Source: Lewinella sp041392765 (GTDB lineage: Bacteria; Bacteroidota; Bacteroidia; Chitinophagales; Saprospiraceae). From it: a stretch of 64,000 nt of DNA. The stretch's first letter is position 1, and each line of letters begins with the position of its first letter. Below, one piece after another: positions 53,456 to 62,648 of the stretch. The position numbers and the translations under genes were made by a program. The notes beneath the pieces were generated by a model. It worked only from the letters and a program-made list of their open reading frames with translations. It made no database searches and was not told where the DNA came from. The stretch is taken from the NCBI GenBank assembly GCA_041392765.1, contig JAWKLL010000015.1, positions 1 to 64,000 of the forward strand, given 5' to 3'.

Positions 53456-54874
53456 ATGCGGCAAAAATTAGAGACAGAGCAAAAAGCATTGGAAATCAAC
53501 CTGAATGAAAAAGTATATGGCACCTTTGCAGAAATTGGCGCTGGACAGGAAGTAGCCCGTTACTTTTTTCAGGTGGGGGCGGCCGCAGGCACTATCGCAA
53601 AAACCATGTCGGCTTACGACAAGGTGTATTCCGACCATATTTATGGTGCAGAACCGTCGGGGCGCTATGTTTGTGAAGCCAGACTATATAAAATGCTCGA
53701 CCATGAGTACGACTTGATACGCTCGCGATTGAGCCATGAACGCCCCAATACCAACTTCTTTGTTTTTGCCGATACCGTAGCGGCTATCAATTACAGCCGC
53801 ACCATTAAAGGCGATGGCTGGCTGGGGCTGCGCTTCCAGTTGGAACCCGATCAAGATCCCAACGACTTCACCCTACATGTGCGCATGCTGGATAATGACA
53901 ATCAATTGCAGCAACAAGCCATTGGTGTGTTGGGGGTAAACCTGATTTATGCTTGTTTCAATTACTACAACGATCCGCGTGAAATGCTGCGCTCCTTGAT
54001 GGACAGCCTAGAGGGCAGGGTGAAAATCGATATGGTACGTTTGACGTGGCCAGCCTTTGCCCACATCGACAATCGGCAACTCTGCTTGTGGATGGTAAAG
54101 TACGGCCTGACAGAAGTAGCTATGTTTGGCCCCGATGGCCGCAGCGTACATGCCTCGGAGTTCCTTTACAAAAAAGATGTTTTAGTAGTAAGAGGCAGTT
54201 ACCGACCTCCTACACTCGTCAATTTGGACATGATAAAGTCCTCCAACCAGCAGTTCAGGAACGACCCCAAGGTAGATGCCAGCGGTACTTTTTTGCTCAC
54301 AGAAATCACCATGAGCAACCTTTGTATCAATGGCGAGTTGGACGAAAAAGATTTCATGGATAGAGCCGAATTACTCTGCGCGTTAGGCCAAACGGTCATT
54401 ATATCGGACTGCGAAGAACACCAGAAATTAGTGAATTACCTTTCTGATTACAAGGTCAAACACTTAGGGTTGGTACTGGGGGTTATTCCGCTTTTGGATA
54501 TGCTTACCAATAAGTATTACCAGAATATGGAAACCCGCTTACTAGCTGCTTTTGGCGAACTTTTCCCGCGCAACGTGCGCATATACGTCTATCCTTTTAT
54601 GCAGGAAGGAAGTGCCGAACTGATGGCTGCCGACAACTTACCCGTTCCAGAAGGGCTTAAATTTTTATACAAACACCTATTAGACAATCAGCATATTGTA
54701 GATGTAACAGGTTTCAACCCCGATAATTTGCATATTTTTTCCAAGGATATTCTCGTGAAGATACGCGAAGGAGCTAGCGGCTGGGAACACACCGTGCCTC
54801 CCAAGGTGGCAGCCCTCATCAAAGAAAAGTGCTTGTTTGGCTACCCCGCTGAGACCATCCAGTTTGACTATTAA
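53456..54874 (+). CDS. Conserved protein of unknown function (472 aa)
   Basis: A 472-residue soluble protein with no signal peptide or membrane helix. Conserved-looking segments include EKVYGTFAEIGAGQEVARYFFQVG, YDLIRSRLSHERPNTNFFVFADTVAA, GWLGLRFQLEPDQDPNDF and VGVNLIYACFNYYNDPREML. I recognise it as a widespread Bacteroidota and cyanobacterial family that public records label inconsistently (for example as TonB-dependent receptor or nicotinate-nucleotide adenylyltransferase), but neither label is supported by its sequence. The modB-like permease gene begins two bases after it, so they are probably co-transcribed. Confidence 0.75.
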   Translation: MRQKLETEQKALEINLNEKVYGTFAEIGAGQEVARYFFQVGAAAGTIAKTMSAYDKVYSDHIYGAEPSGRYVCEARLYKMLDHEYDLIRSRLSHERPNTNFFVFADTVAAINYSRTIKGDGWLGLRFQLEPDQDPNDFTLHVRMLDNDNQLQQQAIGVLGVNLIYACFNYYNDPREMLRSLMDSLEGRVKIDMVRLTWPAFAHIDNRQLCLWMVKYGLTEVAMFGPDGRSVHASEFLYKKDVLVVRGSYRPPTLVNLDMIKSSNQQFRNDPKVDASGTFLLTEITMSNLCINGELDEKDFMDRAELLCALGQTVIISDCEEHQKLVNYLSDYKVKHLGLVLGVIPLLDMLTNKYYQNMETRLLAAFGELFPRNVRIYVYPFMQEGSAELMAADNLPVPEGLKFLYKHLLDNQHIVDVTGFNPDNLHIFSKDILVKIREGASGWEHTVPPKVAALIKEKCLFGYPAETIQFDY

Positions 54875-54876
54875 CC

Positions 54877-55560
54877 ATGGGAACGCTCGACACAGCTCCC
54901 CTTTGGCTGACTTTTCAGTTGGCAACACTTACCACGATATGCTTGTTGGTGTTGTCCATCCCGTTGGCCTACTGGTTAGCCTATACACACAGCCGAATCA
55001 AGCCAGCCATCGAAGCCATTGTGAGTATGCCACTCGTGCTACCCCCTACGGTGCTGGGCTTCTATTTATTAGTGGCGTTTAGCCCCTCTGACGGGGTAGG
55101 AAAGTGGCTTCACGAAAACTTAGGGCTACAATTGGTTTTTTCTTTCGAGGGGTTGGTACTGGCTTCTATTTTGTATAGTCTGCCTTTTATGGTACACCCC
55201 ATACAGTCAGGGCTGAGCAACTTGCCTGCCTCTTATCGGGAAGCCGCTAGTTTGATGGGTAAATCGCACATCGAAACGCTATGGCGAGTGCTATTGCCCA
55301 ATATTAAGCCTTCGCTTTTGACGGGTATCGTATTGGCATTCGCACACACCATAGGCGAGTTTGGTGTAGTTCTCATGATAGGGGGTAATATACCCGGCCA
55401 GACACGTGTAGCCGCCATTGCTGTATATGACGAAGTAGAATCCATGAATTACAAAGCCGCCAACCAATACTCTCTTATTCTTTTCGTACTTTCTTTTTTG
55501 ATATTGTTGGCCGTGTATATGTACAATGGGAAAGGGCTTTCTAAAATGTTCTCTCGTTAA
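54877..55560 (+). CDS. modB: Molybdate-type ABC transporter permease (ModB)
   Basis: 227 residues with five hydrophobic segments. The EAA loop that contacts the ATPase reads YREAASLMGKSHIETLWRVLLPNIKPSLLTG, and AHTIGEFGVVLMIGGNIPGQTRVAAIAVYD is the ModB signature. It would import molybdate or tungstate with a periplasmic protein (ModA) and ATPase (ModC). Neither is in this window. The gene is intact and starts two bases after an unknown protein gene. Molybdate specificity is inferred from the family. Confidence 0.85.
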   Translation: MGTLDTAPLWLTFQLATLTTICLLVLSIPLAYWLAYTHSRIKPAIEAIVSMPLVLPPTVLGFYLLVAFSPSDGVGKWLHENLGLQLVFSFEGLVLASILYSLPFMVHPIQSGLSNLPASYREAASLMGKSHIETLWRVLLPNIKPSLLTGIVLAFAHTIGEFGVVLMIGGNIPGQTRVAAIAVYDEVESMNYKAANQYSLILFVLSFLILLAVYMYNGKGLSKMFSR

Positions 55561-55605
55561 GAAATACTCTAAAGCCAAAACTGGCTTTTCTACCCGCTTA
55601 TCGTA

Positions 55606-57001
55606 CTATTCTGGAAATATTCCCCAAAGATTATCGGAGGCACTTCCCCAACAAGACATTTTTATAATCGGGGGCAGCGTCAATTGACATGATTTTACCA
55701 AATCGAAGCGGTAGTGCTCCAATCGGCAGCGATTCCCATCTAAATACATAAGTGAGCCAAACGTGTTTTCTACCAAGCAAGTGTATTCCGCAAACGCATT
55801 AGTATTATCGAGGCTGGCGCCCAAGAATGTCATGGTATTAATGGTAATGTGCTGTTGTGTGAGCTGTTCGGCCCAGTTGCAAATATCAACACCTGGAAGC
55901 CGGCAGATATTTTCCCCATCACTAATGAACACCAATGCTTTCGTTGTGGTGGGGTTGTCAGAAAAAAGAGAGGGTGTTTCTTGTAAGATGGTCAGCAAAG
56001 GAGTGGTACCATCTGGTACTAAAAACTCAAGCGCATAGCGCATATCCGTCCGACTTAGTTCGCCTACCGGATGCCAAAGCCGGGGCGTGGTGCCACAATC
56101 TCCTCCTATCGTGCCAATTCCCACAAGGGTAGAATCGCTGAAATTTTCCAGCAATAAAAGGGCTGTTTCCCGCATCACGTCAAACCGCCATCTACCTACG
56201 CAGGATACTTCTTCCATAACCATGCTGCCGGAAATATCAAGTAGGAACACTACCTCATCGTAGTTGATGAAGGATAATAGCGGCTGCATATTAGCCGGAA
56301 GGCTGGCGTAATCCCACGTTTTCAATTGAGGAACATTTTTATTTTTCACGCGGTCTTCTGCAATGGAATCAAGGGGTAGTTGGAGGGTATCTATTAACAA
56401 CCGATAATTGGAGGCGGCAGAGCTGTTTTGCACATCGGCTTTGTATGCAGCGCGGAAATGGGCTAAACTCCTCTCCATATCGCGTCGATGAACATGGTAG
56501 TGAGGAGGGAGATCATCGTGGGGTGTTGCGCCTTTTCCTTGGTTCATAAAGTGAGCGTATCCCAGTGCATTGAGCATCACGGAGCGTTCTTCCGGATAGT
56601 CGAGGTGTTGCTGTATGTCCACTGCTTGTCGGAGGGGTGCAATCGCTTTGCCATACAATGCCCCATCGATGTATATCATACCCGCTACAAAATGCTGCAA
56701 ACTCAGCAAATGGGCATAATCGGGATGCCGAGGTGATAATAGTGATTTGCTTTTTCCAAATATCTCTTGAGCTTGTTGGGTTTTGTGTTGCCGGCCTAGC
56801 ACTAACGCATAAGCCAATGCAAAATGGTATTGGTCAGGTGCAGGTTATACGCTTTGCGCAGATGGTCTTCAGAGCGGGTATAGCTGCCTTCTGAAAAAAA
56901 TAGGAGCCCATAAAGTAATTCCGAAAAGCCTCCCTACCTCCTCCTGCACTGGCGGTTACTATCGCTGCGAAGTACAAGGCCAGTACGAGCCATTTTTTCA
57001 T
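55606..57001 (-). CDS. TPR-like and VWA domain protein (two frameshifts)
   Basis: About 465 residues after correction. A signal peptide (MKKWLVLALYFAAIVTASAGG) is followed by TPR-like helical repeats (HLRKAYNLHLTN, HFALAYALVLGRQHKTQQA, YGKAIAPLRQAVDIQQHL). The C-terminal VWA domain has the metal site DISGSM, ALVFISDGENIC, and a disulphide-like pair of Cys. At 56894-56900 seven A should be eight, and near 56825-56830 one base is missing. Correction gives the continuous N terminus. The likely role is envelope scaffold or sensor, function unknown. Confidence 0.8.
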
Positions 57002-57160
57002 CCACTTGAATTTGTGGCAAAAGTAAGTACTTAGTCCGACTAAATAAGACCACTTTATGTACCTATTCCCGAAATTTGGCGGCTGATTACGCCAAAAACG
57101 GTTTTTCGTTCATCTTACCATCATGGTGCTGGAATCGTGAATTTCCCCTAACTTTATGCC

Positions 57161-58416
57161 ATGCAAACAATCTATATGAAAACTGTGTCATTCAATATCC
57201 GTCTTAGAGACGGAAAAAAAATTAATTGCACAACTTTTGATTCGGAAAAATTTTCTAAGCAATTGATCACGATAGCTATCGGGGAAAATTGTGTGAAAAT
57301 ATTTGCGAATCTTTTAGAAAAAGTTGTTCAATTAATTTCCGTCAAATTGCTTAGCATATCGGCTTTTCTTTTGCTGTTGGGTATATTTTCCTCAGGCTGT
57401 GCTTCTGAAAGCGTTTCTAAAGCGATGGAAGCTGACCATATAGCCTTTGGCAAAATCAACCGTATCACCGTGCTTTGCGACAAAGACCTGTGGGAAAGCC
57501 ATGTCGGTGACTCATTGGATTTTTATTTTAGTGCCGCTTACCCTATTCTTCCCCAACCAGAGCCTATTTTCGACCTCCAACACCTTACTATGGAGGATAT
57601 CCGAAAGGATCCTTTGCGCAAGGAATTACGTACCTATCTCATCGTAGGCGACTTGAGCGATCAAGACTCGGAGGTGGCTGCTCTTATACGGCAAGACGTG
57701 GGTAGCGAAAAAATACGCGAAATCGCAACAGGCCCAGGTTTTGGCAATTCGGTCATCAAAAATAAATGGGCCAAAGGCCAATTACTGATATACCTGTATG
57801 GTATGACGGAGGATAAATTGGTGGAAATATCATTACTAGTTATGCCGCCATCGCTCAGCGTATCAATACTGAAGATGAAAAAATTATTGATGCCACCGCG
57901 TTTTTCAACGGAGAAAATATAGCACTTTCAGGTGAAGTTGAAGCGTTGATGGGTGTAAAGATGCGCATACCAGAAGAATTTAAACCCGCTTTGGCAGAAC
58001 CAGACATCGTGTGGCTGCGTAGAGAAACTTCGGAAGCGAGTAGCAACATATTGGTAAAAAAAATCCCTTACACGGATCAAACTCAGCTCACCGCAGCTGG
58101 GATCAAAGCCATTCGCGATTCCATAGGGAGGGACTATATTTCCTCTACTTTGCCCGGCACCTATATGCGGATCAACGATGTGGATTTACCTATGTTTGTA
58201 GAAACGACCCGTATTAATGGCGATTATGCCCTACAGGCACGTGGTATATGGGATATTGTAAACGATTTCATGGGCGGTGCTTTTGTTAGTTATTTGGTTT
58301 ATGATCCAGCAAAAAGGGATTTGCTTTTCATAGATGCCTTCGTGCACGCCCCGGGCAAAGAAAAAAGGGATTTAATGCAGCAGTTGGATTATATACTGCA
58401 TACGGCGCAGTACTAA
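57161..58416 (+). CDS. DUF4837-type lipoprotein with in-frame repeat element (one frameshift)
   Basis: A lipoprotein signal is seen at FLLLLGIFSSGCASE, followed by the DUF4837-like body (NRITVLCDKDLWESHVGD, PLRKELRTYLIVGDLSD, NKWAKGQLLIYLYG, PEEFKPALAEPDIVWLRRETSEASSNIL). The gene is split near 57826-57831, where one lost base separates DKLVEI from ITSYAAIAQRIN, and the second part ends at 58416. The usual start is missing because a 135-bp element (57209-57343, 45 codons) sits at the signal peptide. The only upstream ATGs (57161, 57176) would add about 60 residues before the signal. The true start is unclear; TTG at 57346 is possible. Confidence 0.65.
57209..57343. repeat. GACGGA-ended element inserted in a lipoprotein gene
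   Basis: The ends read GACGGAAAAAAAATTAATTG and, reversed, GACGGAAATTAATTGAACAA, with the core TTAATTGnACAACTTTT. The middle contains GATAGCTATCGGGG. It is 135 bp long (45 codons) and remains open in the frame of the DUF4837-type gene, so no stop is introduced. It is a close relative of the 63-bp copy at 53362-53424. Just before it lies TCCGTCTTAGAGACGG, which may be the right end of an older copy. Confidence 0.7.
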
Positions 58417-58437
58417 TAATAATCAAAGCGATCCTTT

Positions 58438-59187
58438 TTAAACAAGCTCTATTCCCTCATATTTAACCTCCGATAGATACAAGCCATCCGGTGCTATGCT
58501 GAGGCTTTTGGGTAGGGGTGATTGTTCTTCCAAAGCTTGGCGTACTTGGGCTAAGGTCAGTTTTCCACTACCCACGGATAGGCACATGCCCACAATTAAG
58601 CGTACCATGCCCCGCAAAAAACGATTGGCGGCTATGTGGTAAACCCACTCCTGATCCTTGTATTCCCACGCGGAGCGGTAGAGCTGGCAATGCATCGTCT
58701 TGGCGTCTGAACCTGTTTTGCAGAAAGGGGCAAAAGAATCGAACGCCAGTAGTAGGGCTGCTGCTTCATCCATTTTAGTCCTATCCAATTCCTTCATATA
58801 TGGAAGATGTAGCACAGTATGCTGTCGGAAAGGATCTTTTTGTGCAGTAACGTGGTATTCGTAAGCACGGTAGCAGGCATCAAAACGGGCATGTTGGGTA
58901 GCTGCTACGGGAAAAATGCGGTGTACAGCTATATCGGCAGGCAAGAATTTATTGATTCTGGAAAGAAAGTTGTCAGGTATCACACCATCGCAATCAAAAT
59001 GGGCAAAATATTGGCTGGCGTGCACGCCCGTATCGGTGCGGCCACAACCCGTTATTTCAAGATCGGGGTGGCGCAGCATGGTGCCCACACAGTGTTCCAG
59101 CACTTCCTGCACAGATACTTGGCTGGGTTGCCGCTGCCAACCGTAATACGCCGCCCCATTGTAGGATAACTCAAGGAAATACCTCAT
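58438..59187 (-). CDS. truA: tRNA pseudouridine synthase A
   Basis: Makes pseudouridine at positions 38-40 of tRNA anticodon arms. It has 249 residues. The catalytic Asp is in GCGRTDTGVHASQYFAHFD. Other family segments are YNGAAYYGWQRQPSQVSVQEVLE and NRFLRGMVRLIVGMCLSVG. Complete. Its start codon overlaps the stop of the S41-like gene by four bases, so it is the last of three coupled genes. Confidence 0.96.
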   Translation of the reverse strand: MRYFLELSYNGAAYYGWQRQPSQVSVQEVLEHCVGTMLRHPDLEITGCGRTDTGVHASQYFAHFDCDGVIPDNFLSRINKFLPADIAVHRIFPVAATQHARFDACYRAYEYHVTAQKDPFRQHTVLHLPYMKELDRTKMDEAAALLLAFDSFAPFCKTGSDAKTMHCQLYRSAWEYKDQEWVYHIAANRFLRGMVRLIVGMCLSVGSGKLTLAQVRQALEEQSPLPKSLSIAPDGLYLSEVKYEGIELV

Positions 59188-60341
59188 TGCGGCCCAGTTG
59201 ATATACCCAAGATGTGTGTTTTGGCTTTTTCTATGATGGCATCTACCCCTTGTAGCTCATCTTCAGGGCCTGTGTTTTGGTAAATGTCGGGTGCAATGCC
59301 CGTTTCAATATCAGTGCCGTCTGGCAGCCAAGTGCGGGTGGCGGACAGGCGAAACGTCCAACCATTAGGCAATTCAAAAGAAACAGGAATTCCTCCTCCT
59401 CCTCCCGAGCGGTCACCAATCAGGGTTACATTGGGTAGCGTGGACATGAAGGCTGCAAAGAAGTTAGTAGCAGAATAACTGTGCCGATTTACTAATAAAA
59501 CAATAGGTTTATTCAGCATCATGGTGGCGGTATCCTGTACCATCCACTGCCCGGCACCCGTTCTTTTTATGCTGATACTATCTTGGGGAGTATCTTCTTC
59601 TTTAGCCTTTTTTTTCTTTTTTGCTTCCTCCTCCGCTTTCTTTTTGTAATCAATTAAAGGTTTGACGAAGATGGAATCTGGTTGTGAGAAGTCCGAAGTG
59701 CCCGGCCCAGTTTTGTATTGGAGCATCCCCATCCATGTTTTTTCAGGTACAAAGCGTTCGCAGAGTTTGAACATATTGCTCATAGCACCACCTCCGTTGT
59801 TGCGCACGTCAATAATCAAGCCCTTGGCATCGGCAAATTTATTGAGTACATAATTGAGGTTGCCCTTGGAAAATCCCGATGAAAAGGAACCATAATAGAC
59901 ATACCCAACCGAGTCTATCCAGGTATTGACCAACGCGCCAGAGGTTTCATAATCCTTACCCCAATAGACCCTGTGAACAAAATCTCTATTGAAATTAGAA
60001 GGATAGTCTAAGTACCAGTCGGCATTGCGCGAACGGTTGTGATTGATGTAGAGGTTCACATGGCCATCCTGCAAGGTATGTAACATGGTAGCTAATATAT
60101 GGTAGAGCGAATCATTGCTCAAGCTATCGTGTACCATAGGGCGGTAGATGCGGTCTAATGAATCCCAACTCACCGCCTTTTCGGCAAAAAAAGAATAGTT
60201 CGTCTTTACAGCATCATAAAAATACTGGTAGTTAATCATGGGGGTGTTTTTGGGGTTACCCCCAATGAACCACTTGCCACAAGAGGATATTGTCAACACC
60301 CACAGTATTGACAATAGGATAAATGAATGCTTTTTTTTCAT
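59184..60341 (-). CDS. S41-family peptidase-like lipoprotein
   Basis: 385 residues from MKKKHSF, with a lipoprotein signal (ILLSILWVLTISSCGK, lipobox near ISSC). The S41 core includes KGLIIDVRNNGGGAMSNMF and LVNRHSYSATNFFAAFMSTLPNVTLIGDRSGGGGGIPV, where the Ser in HSYSA is the candidate nucleophile. No PDZ domain is evident. A Lys/Glu-rich insertion (about 225-260) interrupts the core. It is co-transcribed with truA (4-base overlap) and a beta-barrel-like gene. It may cut periplasmic proteins; activity is not shown. Confidence 0.87.
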   Translation of the reverse strand: MKKKHSFILLSILWVLTISSCGKWFIGGNPKNTPMINYQYFYDAVKTNYSFFAEKAVSWDSLDRIYRPMVHDSLSNDSLYHILATMLHTLQDGHVNLYINHNRSRNADWYLDYPSNFNRDFVHRVYWGKDYETSGALVNTWIDSVGYVYYGSFSSGFSKGNLNYVLNKFADAKGLIIDVRNNGGGAMSNMFKLCERFVPEKTWMGMLQYKTGPGTSDFSQPDSIFVKPLIDYKKKAEEEAKKKKKAKEEDTPQDSISIKRTGAGQWMVQDTATMMLNKPIVLLVNRHSYSATNFFAAFMSTLPNVTLIGDRSGGGGGIPVSFELPNGWTFRLSATRTWLPDGTDIETGIAPDIYQNTGPEDELQGVDAIIEKAKTHILGISTGPQ

Positions 60342-60353
60342 AGCTACCAAGGT

Positions 60354-61172
60354 TTAGCGTTTTACGCGAAGCCCATACATCAGGCTACCGCTCGTGGAAG
60401 AAAGGGGTTTGTAGCGGGGCAAAGGGGTATGAATAAATTGCCATTCCCAGGCAAAACGCTCCGTTCGCCAAGGTTGGCGAAACCGATCGAATTCTGCGCC
60501 TACGGAAATTTTAAACAGTTTATTCACGGTACCCAATTCAAAGCCTTTAAGCACATCTTTTGTTTTTACCTTTTGCACGTGTAGCAAATCTGGCAACCCC
60601 GTATAATTGGGGCGAAACACAGCGTTAATCAGGGGTATGTCCACCCATGTATTAGCCGTCCATTTGGCACTTTCAACGATACGCGTATCTAATAAACTTA
60701 CCCCTAAGCCGCTGTGGATAAGAACGCCCGTAGTGTTGTTGGTAGGCAGTGGGTAGGATCTGTTGTTCAGGTGAATATTATAGGTAAACCCAATGTATCT
60801 TCTTTCAGTCATGCCGTCCGCGGCATCTCCCATTCTGGCAAACCATCCCCAGTTGAATTGTACGTCGTTTAGTTTAGCCTTCGAAGAGACATCCCGCTTG
60901 GGTTTTATACCTGTCTTCAAACTGGCATTATCGATCGTGATACCAAAACGGCTCAAGTATTTTCCATTGTATTTCTCATACCGGAAAAATAAACGACTCC
61001 CCGTACCCCGATACCGCAGCACGGAATGTGCATTATCCCTCACGGTATGCAAGGGAAAGCCAGCACCGAAGGTGAGGAAATCGGCTTTGCCCGTGGGGAG
61101 CATATCCTGAGCGGGCAGTTGGCCGCAGAAAAACAGGATGCTCAGCACCCAAAACCATTGGAGTGATTTCAT
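60354..61172 (-). CDS. Exported protein of unknown function, likely beta-barrel
   Basis: 272 residues with signal peptide (WFWVLSILFFCGQLPAQ). The body has alternating strands rich in aromatic residues and Gly (KADFLTFGAGFPLHT, GSRLFFRYEKYNGKYLSRFGITI, FNWGWFARMGDAADG, YIGFTYNIHLNN), ending SGSLMYGLRVKR, typical of outer-membrane beta-barrels. No named family recognised. It is the first of three closely spaced genes: the S41-like gene begins a few bases after it, and truA overlaps that one. Confidence 0.75.
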   Translation of the reverse strand: MKSLQWFWVLSILFFCGQLPAQDMLPTGKADFLTFGAGFPLHTVRDNAHSVLRYRGTGSRLFFRYEKYNGKYLSRFGITIDNASLKTGIKPKRDVSSKAKLNDVQFNWGWFARMGDAADGMTERRYIGFTYNIHLNNRSYPLPTNNTTGVLIHSGLGVSLLDTRIVESAKWTANTWVDIPLINAVFRPNYTGLPDLLHVQKVKTKDVLKGFELGTVNKLFKISVGAEFDRFRQPWRTERFAWEWQFIHTPLPRYKPLSSTSGSLMYGLRVKR

Positions 61173-61190
61173 GTCCGTAGCTTTATTAGG

Positions 61191-61231
61191 GTATGTCTAA
61201 ATTTTCCTGATTGAGAAAATTTTAGACATAC
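61191..61231. terminator. Hairpin between PycTM-type gene and beta-barrel gene
   Basis: GTATGTCTAAATTTTC and, reversed, GTATGTCTAAAATTTTC form a stem with a loop of 8 bases. It lies about 30 bases after the PycTM-type gene stop. A half of the same motif (TTTTAGACATACTCTT) is at 11723-11738. It may be a terminator or a dispersed fold-back repeat. Confidence 0.45.
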
Positions 61232-61263
61232 TCTTAATCAACAATTTATTTTTTTCTTATCCC

Positions 61264-62412
61264 TTACTCAAAAACAGCATAACTAATGCCAAAGAGTAAA
61301 ATAGATAAGACTACGCCCGAAATAAAGAGGTTGTAGCATATCCGTAGTTGATCGTATTTGCGGCCCAGCGATTTTCCCAAAAAGAAGAGGTCGCGTTTGA
61401 TAGCAGCATCCAAGTTGGAGTTTTTAGCAATAGCCAAATCAATACCTTCTTCGTATTCCTGCAACCCCATCCTGTAAAAATTGCCAAAGAAGAAGAGGTT
61501 GGCACGCCCTGCTTTTACGTCTTCTTTTTTTGTGTAACCCGTCATAGCCATAGGGCGAGTGGCCAATGTAGCAAATATCATAGAACACAGGCAGGTCAAT
61601 AGCAATATAATGACAGGTGCCATCAAATGGGGCTTGGTATTCACATAGCTGGCAGCCATTGGCACAGCAATGGTGATGATCAACGCATTCACCGACAGCA
61701 TGATGTTCGCCTTGTTATCTGCCAGATTGCTCAAATCCATGTGGTTGCGCAGGGCTGTTTTGAACATCATCTGCGCACTCTTGCTTTCGGCTATCGAAAC
61801 GGCAGGCTTTTGCGCTGGTTGCTTTGCCTGACAGAGTTTTTTCAGGGTCTTGGTGTTTTGCTTGTGCTGCAAACCATAAGTTTCCTGTGCGATGGCAGTA
61901 TGGTATTGGTGAGATTTCAAAAAATCGTAATTCAGTTGATACCAATCCGTATCGCTGTATTTTTCCTCCCTGAATACCTCCCACTCATGCCGCAACCCTG
62001 ATAATATGGCTAGATAATCTGCCCTGCCAATGTTCGACAAATCGGCATCCTTAATGATCTTTTCTAATACATCAACGGGGGAATGAGCTACGGTAGTCGC
62101 TAAAATCACTCGTTTTACCAATTCGATCCGATCGGCTGGATAGCCTTTTGAGGCTAGAAAATCAGCAGCTATAGCCGCTCCTAAGGGTTCGTTTTGCTCA
62201 TACTGTTGAGTGAAGCCTGTATCGTGAAACCATGCTGCCAACTCCAATGCTTCTGCATCCGCTGCTGGCAAATTATGGCGAACAGTCAATAAACGAGTGG
62301 CATCCACCACCAACTGCGTATGAGGTAGATTGTGGTAAAAATGATCGGGCTGCAAGCCTGCTTGTAGCAGTTCGCGTACATAAATCTCCGCCTCATTGAG
62401 TAAGTTGGCCAT
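61264..62412 (-). CDS. HD-domain phosphohydrolase fused to a PycTM effector domain
   Basis: 382 residues. The N-terminal half is an HD domain (HNLPHTQLVVDATRLL, AAWFHDTGF with the HD pair at 63-64, IIKDADLSNIG). A Lys/Gln linker follows. The C-terminal part (about 215-382) has the Pycsar TM effector pattern: HMDLSNLADNKANIMLSVNALIITI, then helices LMAPVIILLLTCLCSMIFATL and YNLFISGVVLSILLFGISY, with FFFGNFYRMGLQEYEEGI between. PycTM domains form membrane pores on binding cyclic pyrimidine nucleotides. The HD domain could degrade such signals. No cyclase gene is near. The start MANLLNEAE is preferred over 62448. Confidence 0.8.
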   Translation of the reverse strand: MANLLNEAEIYVRELLQAGLQPDHFYHNLPHTQLVVDATRLLTVRHNLPAADAEALELAAWFHDTGFTQQYEQNEPLGAAIAADFLASKGYPADRIELVKRVILATTVAHSPVDVLEKIIKDADLSNIGRADYLAILSGLRHEWEVFREEKYSDTDWYQLNYDFLKSHQYHTAIAQETYGLQHKQNTKTLKKLCQAKQPAQKPAVSIAESKSAQMMFKTALRNHMDLSNLADNKANIMLSVNALIITIAVPMAASYVNTKPHLMAPVIILLLTCLCSMIFATLATRPMAMTGYTKKEDVKAGRANLFFFGNFYRMGLQEYEEGIDLAIAKNSNLDAAIKRDLFFLGKSLGRKYDQLRICYNLFISGVVLSILLFGISYAVFE

Positions 62413-62587
62413 AATCTCTCTGTGGTGTGATACCGTTTGCAGAACCAATGACAGAATTTGCTAGCATTACCCAGCAAACCCCGAAAGTAGGAATTTTTTT
62501 ATTATCCAAAAGAAAAAGTGCTAGACAATAACTTACCGCCATCTTCCCTCCTTTCACCTTGTTGAATAGTTTTTCAACCGTTCTCGC

Positions 62588-62595
62588 TACCTTTG
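62588..62595 (+). promoter_or_regulatory. -7 element of thiL
   Basis: TACCTTTG fits TAnnTTTG, about 53 bases before the thiL ATG (62649). An AT-rich stretch and a small hairpin (GTTGAATAGTTTTTCAAC) precede it. Confidence 0.55.
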
Positions 62596-62648
62596 TGGCC
62601 TGAGTATGACGCAAAAAATAATTTTTCTGCGTTTCAAAAACAATTCTC

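Noticed and set aside
61264..62412. Complete Pycsar system
   Set aside because: No pyrimidine cyclase is encoded in the window; only an effector-type domain is visible.
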